7,251 bases of DNA from Burkholderiales bacterium (GTDB lineage Bacteria; Pseudomonadota; Gammaproteobacteria; Burkholderiales; SG8-41): assembly GCA_019746155.1 (NCBI GenBank), contig JAIESJ010000305.1, positions 1-7,251 on the forward strand, given 5' to 3'. Within the stretch, counting starts at the first letter, position 1; every line of letters starts with the position of its first letter. The position numbers and the translations under genes were made by a program. The notes below the pieces were generated by a model that saw only the letters and a program-made list of their open reading frames with translations, was not told the DNA's origin and did not search any database. This document shows, piece after piece, positions 1-7,251 of the stretch.

Positions 1-16
1 CCCCCGGATCCGGGGG
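1..16. repeat. Perfect 16-bp GC-rich palindrome at the window edge
   Basis: CCCCCGGATCCGGGGG is a perfect palindrome centred between bases 8 and 9. It lies in the spacer after nuoI. Its left flank is outside the window, so the inverted repeat may be longer: on the right it continues AGAGGGT, the kind of flank seen in intergenic hairpin repeats of the CCCTCTCCC...GGGAGAGGG type common in GC-rich Proteobacteria. Whether it is a dispersed repeat, an mRNA-stabilising hairpin or part of a terminator cannot be decided here; no T-run is visible on the minus strand within the window. Confidence 0.6.
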
Positions 17-28
17 AGAGGGTGTTCT

Positions 29-60
29 TTCCCATTCACTCCTTTACTCATTCACTCCTT
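29..60 (-). repeat. Tandem 16-bp repeat with SD-like units downstream of nuoI
   Basis: On the minus strand two adjacent 16-bp units, AAGGAGTGAATGAGTA (60-45) and AAGGAGTGAATGGGAA (44-29), match at 14 of 16 positions. Each contains a Shine-Dalgarno-like AAGGAG followed by TGA and ATG. Both ATGs (at 51 and 35) open frames that reach the window edge, but neither short peptide looks like the hydrophobic start expected of NuoJ, so I call no gene here. The array begins 3 nt after the nuoI stop. It may be a slippage duplication of a ribosome-binding region, or part of a longer dispersed repeat. Confidence 0.7.
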
Positions 61-63
61 CAC

Positions 64-555
64 TTAGCGGTACGCCGCATCTGCGGCGCGGTCTTCCGCA
101 ATCTGTTCTTCGTACGCGTCGCCGATCGCGAGCAGCATCGGCTTGGTGTAGATCAGATCGCCGCGCTGCTCGCCGTGATATTCAAGAATGCGCGTCTCGA
201 CGATCGAATCGACCGGGCACGACTCTTCGCAAAAGCCGCAGAAAATGCACTTGGTGAGGTCGATGTCGTAGCGCGTGGTACGGCGCGTGCCGTCCTCGCG
301 CTGTTCCGATTCGATGGTGATGGCAAGCGCCGGGCACACCGCCTCGCACAGCTTGCACGCGATGCAGCGCTCTTCGCCGTTGGGATAGCGGCGCAGCGCG
401 TGCAGTCCCCGGAAACGCGGGCTTTGCGGCGTCTTCTCCTCGGGGAACTGCACCGTGATCTTGCGCGCGAAGAGGTGCCGGCCGGTCAGCATCAAGCCCT
501 TGACCAGCTCGAACAGCAGGAATGTCCTGAAAAAATGCCGGATGCGCTCGATCAT
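64..555 (-). CDS. nuoI: NADH-quinone oxidoreductase subunit I (23-kDa, 2x[4Fe-4S] ferredoxin type)
   Basis: Encodes 163 residues, the usual length in this group. The subunit carries clusters N6a and N6b and passes electrons from NuoG to NuoB (N2), next to the quinone site. Two complete CxxCxxCxxxCP motifs are visible. The first, CIACKLCEAVCP, has Cys64, Cys67, Cys70 and Cys74. The second, CIFCGFCEESCP, has Cys103, Cys106, Cys109 and Cys113. The N-terminal stretch MIERIRHFFRTFLLFELVKG fits the amphipathic helix that lies on the membrane beside NuoH. The true start is the ATG at 555, which overlaps the nuoH stop and has GGAGG 5 nt upstream. A longer reading from 1824 is open in this frame, but its first part is an out-of-frame copy of nuoH and nuoG sequence. 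The gene ends in TAA, followed by a repeat-bearing spacer. Confidence 0.98.
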   Translation of the reverse strand: MIERIRHFFRTFLLFELVKGLMLTGRHLFARKITVQFPEEKTPQSPRFRGLHALRRYPNGEERCIACKLCEAVCPALAITIESEQREDGTRRTTRYDIDLTKCIFCGFCEESCPVDSIVETRILEYHGEQRGDLIYTKPMLLAIGDAYEEQIAEDRAADAAYR

Positions 556-1595
556 AGCGGCCTCCACCACACCCACAGCGGGGTCTGCATCCACACGCCG
601 AGGACCAGGATCCACGTGATCGTCAGCGGCAGAAACACCTTCCAGCCCAGCCGCATGAGCTGGTCGTAGCGGTAACGAGGGAAGGTCGCACGGAACCACA
701 GAAAGCATGACGCGACGAGGAACAGCTTCAAGAGCAGCCAGCCGAAGCCCGGGCTCCCGAGCACGCCCCACGACTGCGGAAACGGCGACAGCCAGCCGCC
801 GAGGAACATGATCGAAGCCAGCGTCGAGATCAGGATCATGTTTGCGTACTCGGCAAGAAAGAACACGGCGAAGGCCATGCCCGAGTATTCGACGTGGAAG
901 CCCGCCACGATTTCCGACTCGCCCTCGGCGACGTCGAACGGCGCCCGGTTGGTTTCGGCAACGCCGGAGATGATATAGACGAGAAAGATCGGAAACAGCG
1001 GAATCCAGAACCAGTTGAGCAGGCCCCAGTTCCCCTCCTGATGGCGCACGACTTCTCCCAGATTGAGGCTTTGCGCCGCCATCAGCACGCACACCAGCGC
1101 AAACCCCATCGCGAGCTCGTATGACACCATTTGCGCCGCGGAACGCAGCGCCCCCAGGAATGCATATTTGGAGTTCGACGCCCAGCCGGCGATGATGATG
1201 CCGTAGACGCCCATCGAGGTGATCGCCATGATATAGAGCAGACTCGCGTCGATGTTGGCGAGCACCAGTTCGGGACTGAACGGCACCACCGCCCACGCCG
1301 CAAGCGCCGGCATGATGGCCATGACCGGCGCCACCACGAACAGGAACTTGCTGGCGCCGCTCGGGACGATGATTTCCTTGACCAGCAGCTTCAGGCCGTC
1401 GGCGATCGGCTGCAGCAGGCCCAGCGGTCCCACGCGGTTCGGCCCGATGCGCACCTGGATCCACCCGATCATCTTGCGCTCCCACAACGTGAGATACGCG
1501 ACCGCGATCATGAGCGGAGCCACAATCGCGATGATTTTCGCGAGCGTCCATACCGCCGGCCAGGTCGGCCCGAACAGGTTTTCGAGGAATGCCAT
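552..1595 (-). CDS. nuoH: NADH-quinone oxidoreductase subunit H (ND1 homologue, membrane)
   Basis: Encodes 347 residues, normal for NuoH/ND1. This inner-membrane subunit joins the hydrophilic arm to the proton-pumping arm and forms the entrance of the quinone chamber. About eight hydrophobic segments are visible, near 16-35, 84-105, 118-139, 159-174, 198-212, 239-265, 286-300 and 320-336. Family signatures are present: ERKMIGWIQVRIGPNRVGP at 39-57, LLQPIADGLKLLVKE at 60-74, and the acidic loop running from ETNRAPFDVAEGESE (214-228) to FHVEYSG (233-239). WFRATFPRYRYDQLM follows at 300-314. It starts 3 nt after the nuoG stop with a moderate GGTGG 8 nt upstream, and its TGA overlaps the nuoI start as ATGA. 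The nuoI reading frame stays open across this whole gene, but that product is a shadow. Confidence 0.98.
   Translation of the reverse strand: MAFLENLFGPTWPAVWTLAKIIAIVAPLMIAVAYLTLWERKMIGWIQVRIGPNRVGPLGLLQPIADGLKLLVKEIIVPSGASKFLFVVAPVMAIMPALAAWAVVPFSPELVLANIDASLLYIMAITSMGVYGIIIAGWASNSKYAFLGALRSAAQMVSYELAMGFALVCVLMAAQSLNLGEVVRHQEGNWGLLNWFWIPLFPIFLVYIISGVAETNRAPFDVAEGESEIVAGFHVEYSGMAFAVFFLAEYANMILISTLASIMFLGGWLSPFPQSWGVLGSPGFGWLLLKLFLVASCFLWFRATFPRYRYDQLMRLGWKVFLPLTITWILVLGVWMQTPLWVWWRPL
561..565 (-). promoter_or_regulatory. ribosome binding site of nuoI (fixes start at 555)
   Basis: The minus strand reads GGAGG, five bases, then ATG at 555. This is the strongest Shine-Dalgarno among the seven genes. 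It lies inside the last codons of nuoH and sets the nuoI start in a frame that is otherwise open far upstream. Confidence 0.75.
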
Positions 1596-1598
1596 CGC

Positions 1599-3977
1599 CT
1601 ACACCACCATCTTCTGTTGCGCAGCGACGCGCTCGGCGCCGACCGTGCCGAACAGCGCGCCCAATTCCGCTGTTTCGGGCCGCGCCGCCGCAAGCCGTAT
1701 GCAGTCCGCGGGCAGCCTGTCGTCGATGGCATAAGGCACGACGGCCTCGCCCGCGCCCTGCCTCACCCGTACCTGATCGCCAGCGCGCAGGCCGAGCTTG
1801 TCGGCAAGCGCGCGATTCATCCATGCCGCGGGAGGCGCGGCATCACGCGTCTTTTGCAGCGACGGCGCGCGCCGCACGATGGCATCCGCCGCGTAGATCG
1901 GCACCTCGGCGATACGCTGGACGTCTTCGCTTCGCACCGGCGCAATGGTATCGATCGCAGTCGACCGCAGGCGGTTGTCGAGCTTTGACGAAACGTCGCT
2001 GCCGTCGCCCAGAACGTCGCGCCGTACTTCCTCGACACTGTCGTAATCGAAGCCGGGGACGCCCAGCAGATTGCCCAGCACGCGCAGCACTTTCCACGCC
2101 GGGCGCGTCTCGCCCAGCGGCTTTACTACGCCATTGAAGCTCTGCACCGTGCCCTCGGTATTGACGAAAGTGCCGGCAGTCTCGGTGAACGGCGCGACCG
2201 GCAGCAGCACATGCGCATAGTCGGTCGCCATATGCTGATACGGGCTCATCGCCACTACCAGTTCCGCAGCTTTCATCGCCGCGACCGACTGATGGGGATC
2301 GTGGGTGTCCAACTCGGCTTCGACGCCCAACAGCATGTACGCCTTCAGCGGGTCTTTCAGCATCTGCGCCGCATTTTTGCCGCCTGGCATCCCAAAGGGG
2401 ACACATCCCGCGATATAGCCGCCAACACTGTTGGCGGCTTCGCCCAGGAAGCCAAAGCGCGCGCCGGTCAGTGCTGCAAGTTCCTGCGCCAGTGTCTGCA
2501 ATTGCGCAGCATGCGGATGATGCTGGGCGAGATTGCCGAGGAATATCGCGGCATTCTGCCCGGAGCTCATGCTGGCGGCGATGCGCTGCGCGGCTTCGGA
2601 CACCGTAACCCGCTCCACGGCACCGCGCACGCTTGCCGGAACCTCGACATTTTTCGCCTGCGCCGCGGCTTTCAGCACCTGCGCCAGCATGTCGGGCATG
2701 GCGGCAGGCGCCACGATCGCCTTGTGGGCGACGCGCATCAGCAGGTCGTCGTCCACTGGATTGATGAGGTTGATCTGGGTCACGCGCTTGGTCGCCTGGC
2801 GCAGCCGGTGGGCGAGCAGCGGATGGTCTTTTCTGAGCGTCGAGCCCACGACCAGCACGCGGTCGAGTTGACCGATCTCAGCGATCTTCATGCCGAGCCA
2901 GGGCGCACCTGACATCTTGCCATCGGCGCTGAAATCAGACTGGCGCAGCCTGAAATCGACGTTGCCGGAGGCAAACTCGCGGGCGAGTTTGCCTAATAGG
3001 AAAAGCTCTTCGAGTGTTTGGTGCGGCGTCGCCAATGCTCCGATACTCGCGGCGCCATGCTGGTCGCGGATGCGCTTCAGTTCGCCGGCGATGAACTCGA
3101 GCGCCACCTGCCACTCCACTTCCCGCCACTCGCCATCGCGTTTCAGCATCGGCTTCGCCAGCCGCTGCTCGGAGTTGAGGCCTTCGTATGAAAAACGGTC
3201 CTTGTCGGACAGCCAGCATTCGTTGATCGCCTCGTTCGCGCGCGGCAGCACGCGCATCACGCGGTTCTGCTTGACCTGCACCGTGAGGTTGGATCCCAGG
3301 CCGCAGTGCGGGCTCACCGAGGCATGGCGCGTCAGCTCCCAGGGACGCGCGGTGTAGCGGAACGGCTTGGAGGTGAGCGCGCCGACCGGGCACAGGTCGA
3401 TGACGTTGCCCGAGAGCTCGGAATCCACCGTCTTGCCGACGAAAGTGATGATTTCGGAATGCTCGCCGCGGCCGATCATGCCGAGTTCCATGATGCCGGC
3501 GATCTCCTGGCCGAAGCGCACGCAGCGCGTGCAGTGAATGCAGCGCGTCATGTCGGTCGAGATCAGCGGTCCCAGGTTCTTGTTGACCACCACGCGCTTG
3601 TCTTCCTGGTAGCGCGAATCACTGGCGCCATAACCCACCGCCAGGTCCTGCAACTGACATTCGCCGCCCTGGTCGCAGATCGGGCAGTCAAGTGGATGAT
3701 TTATAAGGAGAAATTCCATCACACCCTTCTGGGCGCTGACCGCCTGCTCGGAATGCGTCCACACCTTCATGCCGTTGGTGGCGGGGGTTGCGCATGCCGG
3801 CAGCGGCTTGGGTGCCTTCTCGACCTGCACCAGGCACATGCGGCAGTTGGCGGCGATCGAGAGCTTCTTGTGGTAGCAAAAGTGCGGGATGTAGATGTCC
3901 GCCTGGTTAGCGGCGTCCATCACCGTGGCCCCCTCGGGAACTTCGAGCCTCCTGCCGTCGATTTCGATTTCAAGCAT
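1599..3977 (-). CDS. nuoG: NADH-quinone oxidoreductase subunit G (75-kDa, Fe-S subunit)
   Basis: Encodes 792 residues and ends in TAG. This large peripheral-arm subunit passes electrons from NuoF towards NuoI. The N-terminal ferredoxin-like domain has the N1b [2Fe-2S] ligands Cys34, Cys45, Cys48 and Cys62. The next block holds the N5 ligands His94, Cys98, Cys101 and Cys107 (HPLDCPICDQGGEC). N4 is at Cys146, Cys149, Cys152 and Cys196. From about residue 217 comes the molybdopterin-oxidoreductase-type fold, which carries no molybdenum in complex I, and a molybdopterin-dinucleotide-binding-like C-terminal domain begins near 716. The optional N7 site is degenerate: Ser222, Cys225, Ser229 and Cys254 stand at its ligand positions. 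The start at 3977 (MLEIEIDGRRLEVPEG) is the natural domain start, but no clear Shine-Dalgarno precedes it and the REP stem begins 9 nt upstream. Confidence 0.97.
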   Translation of the reverse strand: MLEIEIDGRRLEVPEGATVMDAANQADIYIPHFCYHKKLSIAANCRMCLVQVEKAPKPLPACATPATNGMKVWTHSEQAVSAQKGVMEFLLINHPLDCPICDQGGECQLQDLAVGYGASDSRYQEDKRVVVNKNLGPLISTDMTRCIHCTRCVRFGQEIAGIMELGMIGRGEHSEIITFVGKTVDSELSGNVIDLCPVGALTSKPFRYTARPWELTRHASVSPHCGLGSNLTVQVKQNRVMRVLPRANEAINECWLSDKDRFSYEGLNSEQRLAKPMLKRDGEWREVEWQVALEFIAGELKRIRDQHGAASIGALATPHQTLEELFLLGKLAREFASGNVDFRLRQSDFSADGKMSGAPWLGMKIAEIGQLDRVLVVGSTLRKDHPLLAHRLRQATKRVTQINLINPVDDDLLMRVAHKAIVAPAAMPDMLAQVLKAAAQAKNVEVPASVRGAVERVTVSEAAQRIAASMSSGQNAAIFLGNLAQHHPHAAQLQTLAQELAALTGARFGFLGEAANSVGGYIAGCVPFGMPGGKNAAQMLKDPLKAYMLLGVEAELDTHDPHQSVAAMKAAELVVAMSPYQHMATDYAHVLLPVAPFTETAGTFVNTEGTVQSFNGVVKPLGETRPAWKVLRVLGNLLGVPGFDYDSVEEVRRDVLGDGSDVSSKLDNRLRSTAIDTIAPVRSEDVQRIAEVPIYAADAIVRRAPSLQKTRDAAPPAAWMNRALADKLGLRAGDQVRVRQGAGEAVVPYAIDDRLPADCIRLAAARPETAELGALFGTVGAERVAAQQKMVV

Positions 3978-3986
3978 ATCTGTTTC

Positions 3987-4058
3987 GTAGCGCAGGCGAC
4001 CCGCCTGCAGTTTCTAATATCGGATTGGCGTTAACGGCAGGCGGGTCGCCTGCGCTAC
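3987..4058. repeat. Paired REP (BIME-like) inverted repeat between nuoF and nuoG
   Basis: Two 22-nt arms, 3987-4008 and 4037-4058, are exact reverse complements separated by a 28-nt AT-richer loop. Each arm is itself a small hairpin: GTAG, one C, then GCAGGCG-ACC-CGCCTGC (7-bp stem, 3-nt loop). A GTAG tetranucleotide at the foot of a short GC-rich hairpin is the hallmark of REP elements mobilised by RAYT (TnpA_REP) transposases, and two REPs in opposite orientation make a BIME. The element fills almost all of the 83-nt nuoF-nuoG spacer, ending 2 nt from the nuoF stop and 9 nt from the nuoG start. In the message it could form one long 22-bp stem or two small hairpins. No transposase is in the window, so assignment to a RAYT family is inference. 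An intrinsic terminator is less likely because no T-run follows. Confidence 0.85.
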
Positions 4059-4060
4059 AT

Positions 4061-5373
<1,313 letters not shown>

Positions 5374-5374
<1 letters not shown>

Positions 5375-5862
5375 TATTTGAGTTCCTCGATCAACTTGTC
5401 GAGCTTGTCGGGGGTCATCGCACACAGCATGCGCTTGTTGTTGTGCAGCAGCACCGGCGCATCGCCGCACGCGCCCATGCACTCGCCTTCTTTCAGCGTG
5501 AAACAGCCGTCGGCCGTGGTTTCGTTGAAGCCGATGCCGAGCTTCTGCTTGAGATGCTCGGCCGCCGCCGCCGCGCCCTGCAGCGCGCACGGCAGGTTGG
5601 TGCAGATCGTGAGCTTGTGCCTGCCGACCGGCTTCAGGTTGTACATGGTGTAGAAAGTCGCGACTTCGTAGACCGCCACCGGCGGCATCCCGAGATACTG
5701 CGCGACAAAATCCATGGTCTCGGTGGAGAGCCAACCCTTCTCATCCTGGGCGATGGCGAGCGCCGCCATCACCGCCGACTGCTTCTGGTCAGGCGGATAC
5801 TTGGCGATGGCCTTGTCGATTTTCGCCAGCGCCTCGGGCGAGAGAACCATCGGTGCATTCAT
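5374..5862 (-). CDS. nuoE: NADH-quinone oxidoreductase subunit E (24-kDa subunit)
   Basis: Encodes 162 residues, typical for NuoE. This peripheral-arm subunit has a thioredoxin-like fold and carries the [2Fe-2S] cluster N1a close to FMN in its partner NuoF. The four ligands are visible as Cys87 and Cys92 in CTNLPC, and Cys128 and Cys132 in ECMGACGDAP. The N-terminal helical part contains the usual YPPDQKQSAVMAAL and VYEVATFYTMYN segments. The start ATG at 5862 overlaps the nuoD stop (ATGA). A weak GGTGA lies 9 nt upstream, and a second Met at codon 5 is a possible alternative start. The TAA stop shares one base with the nuoF ATG (TAATG). Both overlaps suggest translational coupling, fitting the tight NuoE-NuoF heterodimer. 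Confidence 0.97.
5383..5388 (-). promoter_or_regulatory. ribosome binding site of nuoF (fixes start at 5374)
   Basis: The minus strand reads GAGGAA followed by eight bases and the nuoF ATG. It sits in the last codons of nuoE and decides against any start further upstream in the open frame. Confidence 0.65.
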
Positions 5863-7112
5863 CGATCAATTTCACCAAACACAATGTCCTGCGTGCCGAT
5901 GATCGCCACGACGTCGGCAATCATGTGGCCGCGCGCCATCTCGTCGAGCGCCGCAAGATGCGCGAAACCCGGCGCACGGATTTTCAGGCGGTACGGCTTG
6001 TTGGCGCCGTCGGACACGAGATAAATGCCGAACTCGCCCTTGGGGTGCTCGACCGCAGCATAAGCCTCGCCGGCCGGCACGTGCATGCCTTCGGTGAAGA
6101 GCTTGAAGTGGTGAATCAGCTCTTCCATGTTGGTCTTCATCGCCACGCGCGACGGCGGCGCCACCTTGTGGTTGTCGGTCATCACCGGGCCCGGGTTCTT
6201 GCGCAGCCAGTCTATGCACTGTCTGACGATGCGGTTGGACTGGCGCATTTCCTCGATCCGCACCAAATAGCGGTCGTAGCAGTCGCCGTTCACGCCGACC
6301 GGGATGTCGAAATCGACCTTGTCGTAGACCTCGTACGGCTGTTTCTTGCGCAGGTCCCACTCGATACCCGAACCGCGCAGCATCGGGCCGCTGAACCCGA
6401 GCGCCATGGCGCGCTCCGGCGACACCACGCCGATACCCACCGTGCGCTGCTTCCAGATGCGGTTATCGGTGAGCAGCGTTTCGTAGTCGTCCACGCATTT
6501 GGGAAAGCGTTCGGTGAAGTCTTCGATGAAATCGAGGACCGACCCTTGACGATTACGGTTCAACTTGTCGACCGCACGCTGGTTGTGGATTTTCGAGGCC
6601 TGGTACTGCGGCATCGATTCCGGCAGATCGCGGAACACGCCGCCGGGGCGGTAGTACGCGGCATGCATGCGCGCGCCGGACACCGCCTCGTAGCAGTCCA
6701 TCAGGTCTTCACGCTCGCGGAACGCGTAGAGAAACACGGTCATCGCGCCGATATCGAGTGCATGCGCGCCCAGCCACAACAGGTGGTTGAGGATGCGCGT
6801 GATCTCGTCGAACATGACGCGGATATACTGCGCGCGCAGCGGCACCTCGACGCCCAGCAGTTTCTCGATCGCCATCACGTAGGCGTGCTCGTTGCACATC
6901 ATCGACACGTAATCGAGCCGGTCCATGTACGGCACCGACTGGATGAAGGTCCTGTGCTCCGCAAGTTTTTCGGTCGCGCGATGCAGCAGCCCGATGTGCG
7001 GGTCGGCGCGCTCGATCACCTCGCCGTCGAGCTCGAGCACCAGCCGCAACACGCCGTGCGCAGCCGGGTGTTGAGGCCCGAAATTCATCGTGTAGTTACG
7101 TATTTCTGCCAT
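5859..7112 (-). CDS. nuoD: NADH-quinone oxidoreductase subunit D (49-kDa subunit)
   Basis: Encodes 417 residues, the usual length for stand-alone NuoD. This subunit of the connecting arm shares the fold of the [NiFe]-hydrogenase large subunit and forms much of the quinone-binding chamber with NuoB and NuoH. The motif FGPQHPAAHG occupies residues 11-20. His19 and Tyr68 (in RLDYVSMM) fall at the spacing of the known quinone-headgroup ligands of the family (His38/Tyr87 in Thermus Nqo4). Further conserved blocks are YAFREREDLMD, GARMHAAYYRPGG, LLTDNRIWKQR and GDCYDRYLVR, and the protein ends in VFGEIDR. The start at 7112 is preferred because MAEIRNYT is the familiar N-terminus, AAGGG lies 5 nt upstream, and nuoC ends 1 nt before. 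An in-frame ATG at 7145 would add 11 residues and overlap nuoC. The TGA stop overlaps the nuoE start as ATGA. Confidence 0.97.
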   Translation of the reverse strand: MAEIRNYTMNFGPQHPAAHGVLRLVLELDGEVIERADPHIGLLHRATEKLAEHRTFIQSVPYMDRLDYVSMMCNEHAYVMAIEKLLGVEVPLRAQYIRVMFDEITRILNHLLWLGAHALDIGAMTVFLYAFREREDLMDCYEAVSGARMHAAYYRPGGVFRDLPESMPQYQASKIHNQRAVDKLNRNRQGSVLDFIEDFTERFPKCVDDYETLLTDNRIWKQRTVGIGVVSPERAMALGFSGPMLRGSGIEWDLRKKQPYEVYDKVDFDIPVGVNGDCYDRYLVRIEEMRQSNRIVRQCIDWLRKNPGPVMTDNHKVAPPSRVAMKTNMEELIHHFKLFTEGMHVPAGEAYAAVEHPKGEFGIYLVSDGANKPYRLKIRAPGFAHLAALDEMARGHMIADVVAIIGTQDIVFGEIDR

Positions 7113-7113
7113 C

Positions 7114-7251
7114 TCAACCCTTGCGGGAACCTTCGGTGTCTGCATAGTTCTCCTCGCGCACGATGCGCGGCACGATCTCGCGCGGCTCTATCGTCACCGG
7201 CTGGTTAATCACGCGCTGCTGGTCGGGATCGTAGCGCATTTCCACATTGCC
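7114..7251 (-). CDS. nuoC: NADH-quinone oxidoreductase subunit C, C-terminal fragment
   Basis: Only the last 45 codons and a TGA stop lie in the window; the gene runs off the right edge. The visible translation begins GNVEMRYDPDQQRV and continues through a segment with the order QPVTIEPRE, then IVPRIVREENY. This matches the usual NuoC C-terminus (30-kDa subunit family), which follows the conserved core and packs against NuoD in the connecting arm of complex I. The subunit binds no cofactor. It ends one nucleotide before the preferred nuoD start, and a separate NuoC rather than a NuoCD fusion rules out the enterobacterial arrangement. The tail after REENY (ADTEGSRKG) looks poorly conserved. 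Identification rests on the short tail plus its position directly upstream of nuoD. Confidence 0.93.
   Translation of the reverse strand, partial: GNVEMRYDPDQQRVINQPVTIEPREIVPRIVREENYADTEGSRKG
7118..7122 (-). promoter_or_regulatory. ribosome binding site of nuoD (supports start at 7112)
   Basis: The minus strand reads AAGGG, then five bases (TTGAG), then ATG at 7112. The site lies over the last codons of nuoC, whose TGA stop falls in the spacer, so terminating ribosomes could restart directly on nuoD. Confidence 0.6.

Noticed and set aside
556..1824. Open reading frame continuing upstream of nuoI, giving a possible 586-residue protein
   Set aside because: The upstream part runs out of frame across all of nuoH and the nuoG end, is Arg/Gly/Ala-rich without domain features, and nuoI has its own ATG with GGAGG at the nuoH stop.
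1599..3977. NuoG as a formate dehydrogenase or other molybdoenzyme
   Set aside because: The fold is related, but the N1b, N5 and N4 ligand sets together with the position between nuoF and nuoH identify complex I NuoG.
4009..4036. Possible internal promoter in the AT-richer REP loop
   Set aside because: A TATTAG-like hexamer is present on the minus strand, but no -35 element lies at suitable spacing.
3987..4058. Intrinsic transcription terminator between nuoF and nuoG
   Set aside because: The stem is strong, but neither side is followed by a T-run, the 28-nt loop is long, and termination here would cut off nuoG-I. A REP pair explains the structure better.
5375..5734. Upstream extension of the nuoF frame across nuoE
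   Set aside because: It is an out-of-frame reading of nuoE; the nuoF start at 5374 has an SD, overlaps the nuoE stop and begins the recognised protein.
5853..7208. Long plus-strand open frame (451 codons) opposite nuoD
   Set aside because: It is an antisense shadow; the translation is His/Arg/Val-rich and the opposite strand is an unambiguous, full-length nuoD.

Overview
The window holds seven consecutive genes of a nuo operon (respiratory complex I, proton-translocating NADH:quinone oxidoreductase), all on the minus strand. In transcription order, right to left, they are nuoC (3' end only), nuoD, nuoE, nuoF, nuoG, nuoH and nuoI. The left edge lies just past nuoI, where nuoJ would normally follow outside the window. 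Separate nuoC and nuoD genes, the NuoD N-terminus MAEIRNYTMNFGPQHPAAHG, the GC-rich codon use and the gene order all suggest a betaproteobacterium (Burkholderiales or Nitrosomonadales type). This is a judgement from remembered family features, not a database result.

Layout: 7114-7251 nuoC end; 5859-7112 nuoD; 5374-5862 nuoE; 4061-5374 nuoF; 3978-4060 a spacer filled by a REP-type inverted repeat; 1599-3977 nuoG; 552-1595 nuoH; 64-555 nuoI; 1-63 a repeat-bearing nuoI-downstream spacer. Five junctions are very tight: C/D 1 nt apart, D/E overlapping in ATGA, E/F overlapping in TAATG, G/H 3 nt apart, H/I overlapping in ATGA. This fits a single polycistronic message with coupled translation. The two loose junctions (F/G and I/downstream) are the ones that carry repeats.

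Together NuoE, F and G form the NADH-oxidising arm (FMN plus Fe-S clusters). NuoI, C and D form the connecting arm leading to the quinone site. NuoH is the membrane subunit that completes the quinone chamber. All expected cofactor ligands of the main electron path are present. The off-path cluster N7 in NuoG has lost two of its four cysteines.

I found no new enzymatic or defence system. The most interesting non-coding signal is the paired REP/BIME-like element between nuoF and nuoG. Its stem ends 9 nt before the nuoG start codon, which has no recognisable Shine-Dalgarno sequence. A second repeat cluster follows nuoI, with tandem AAGGAG-TGA-ATG units and a GC-rich palindrome cut by the window edge.
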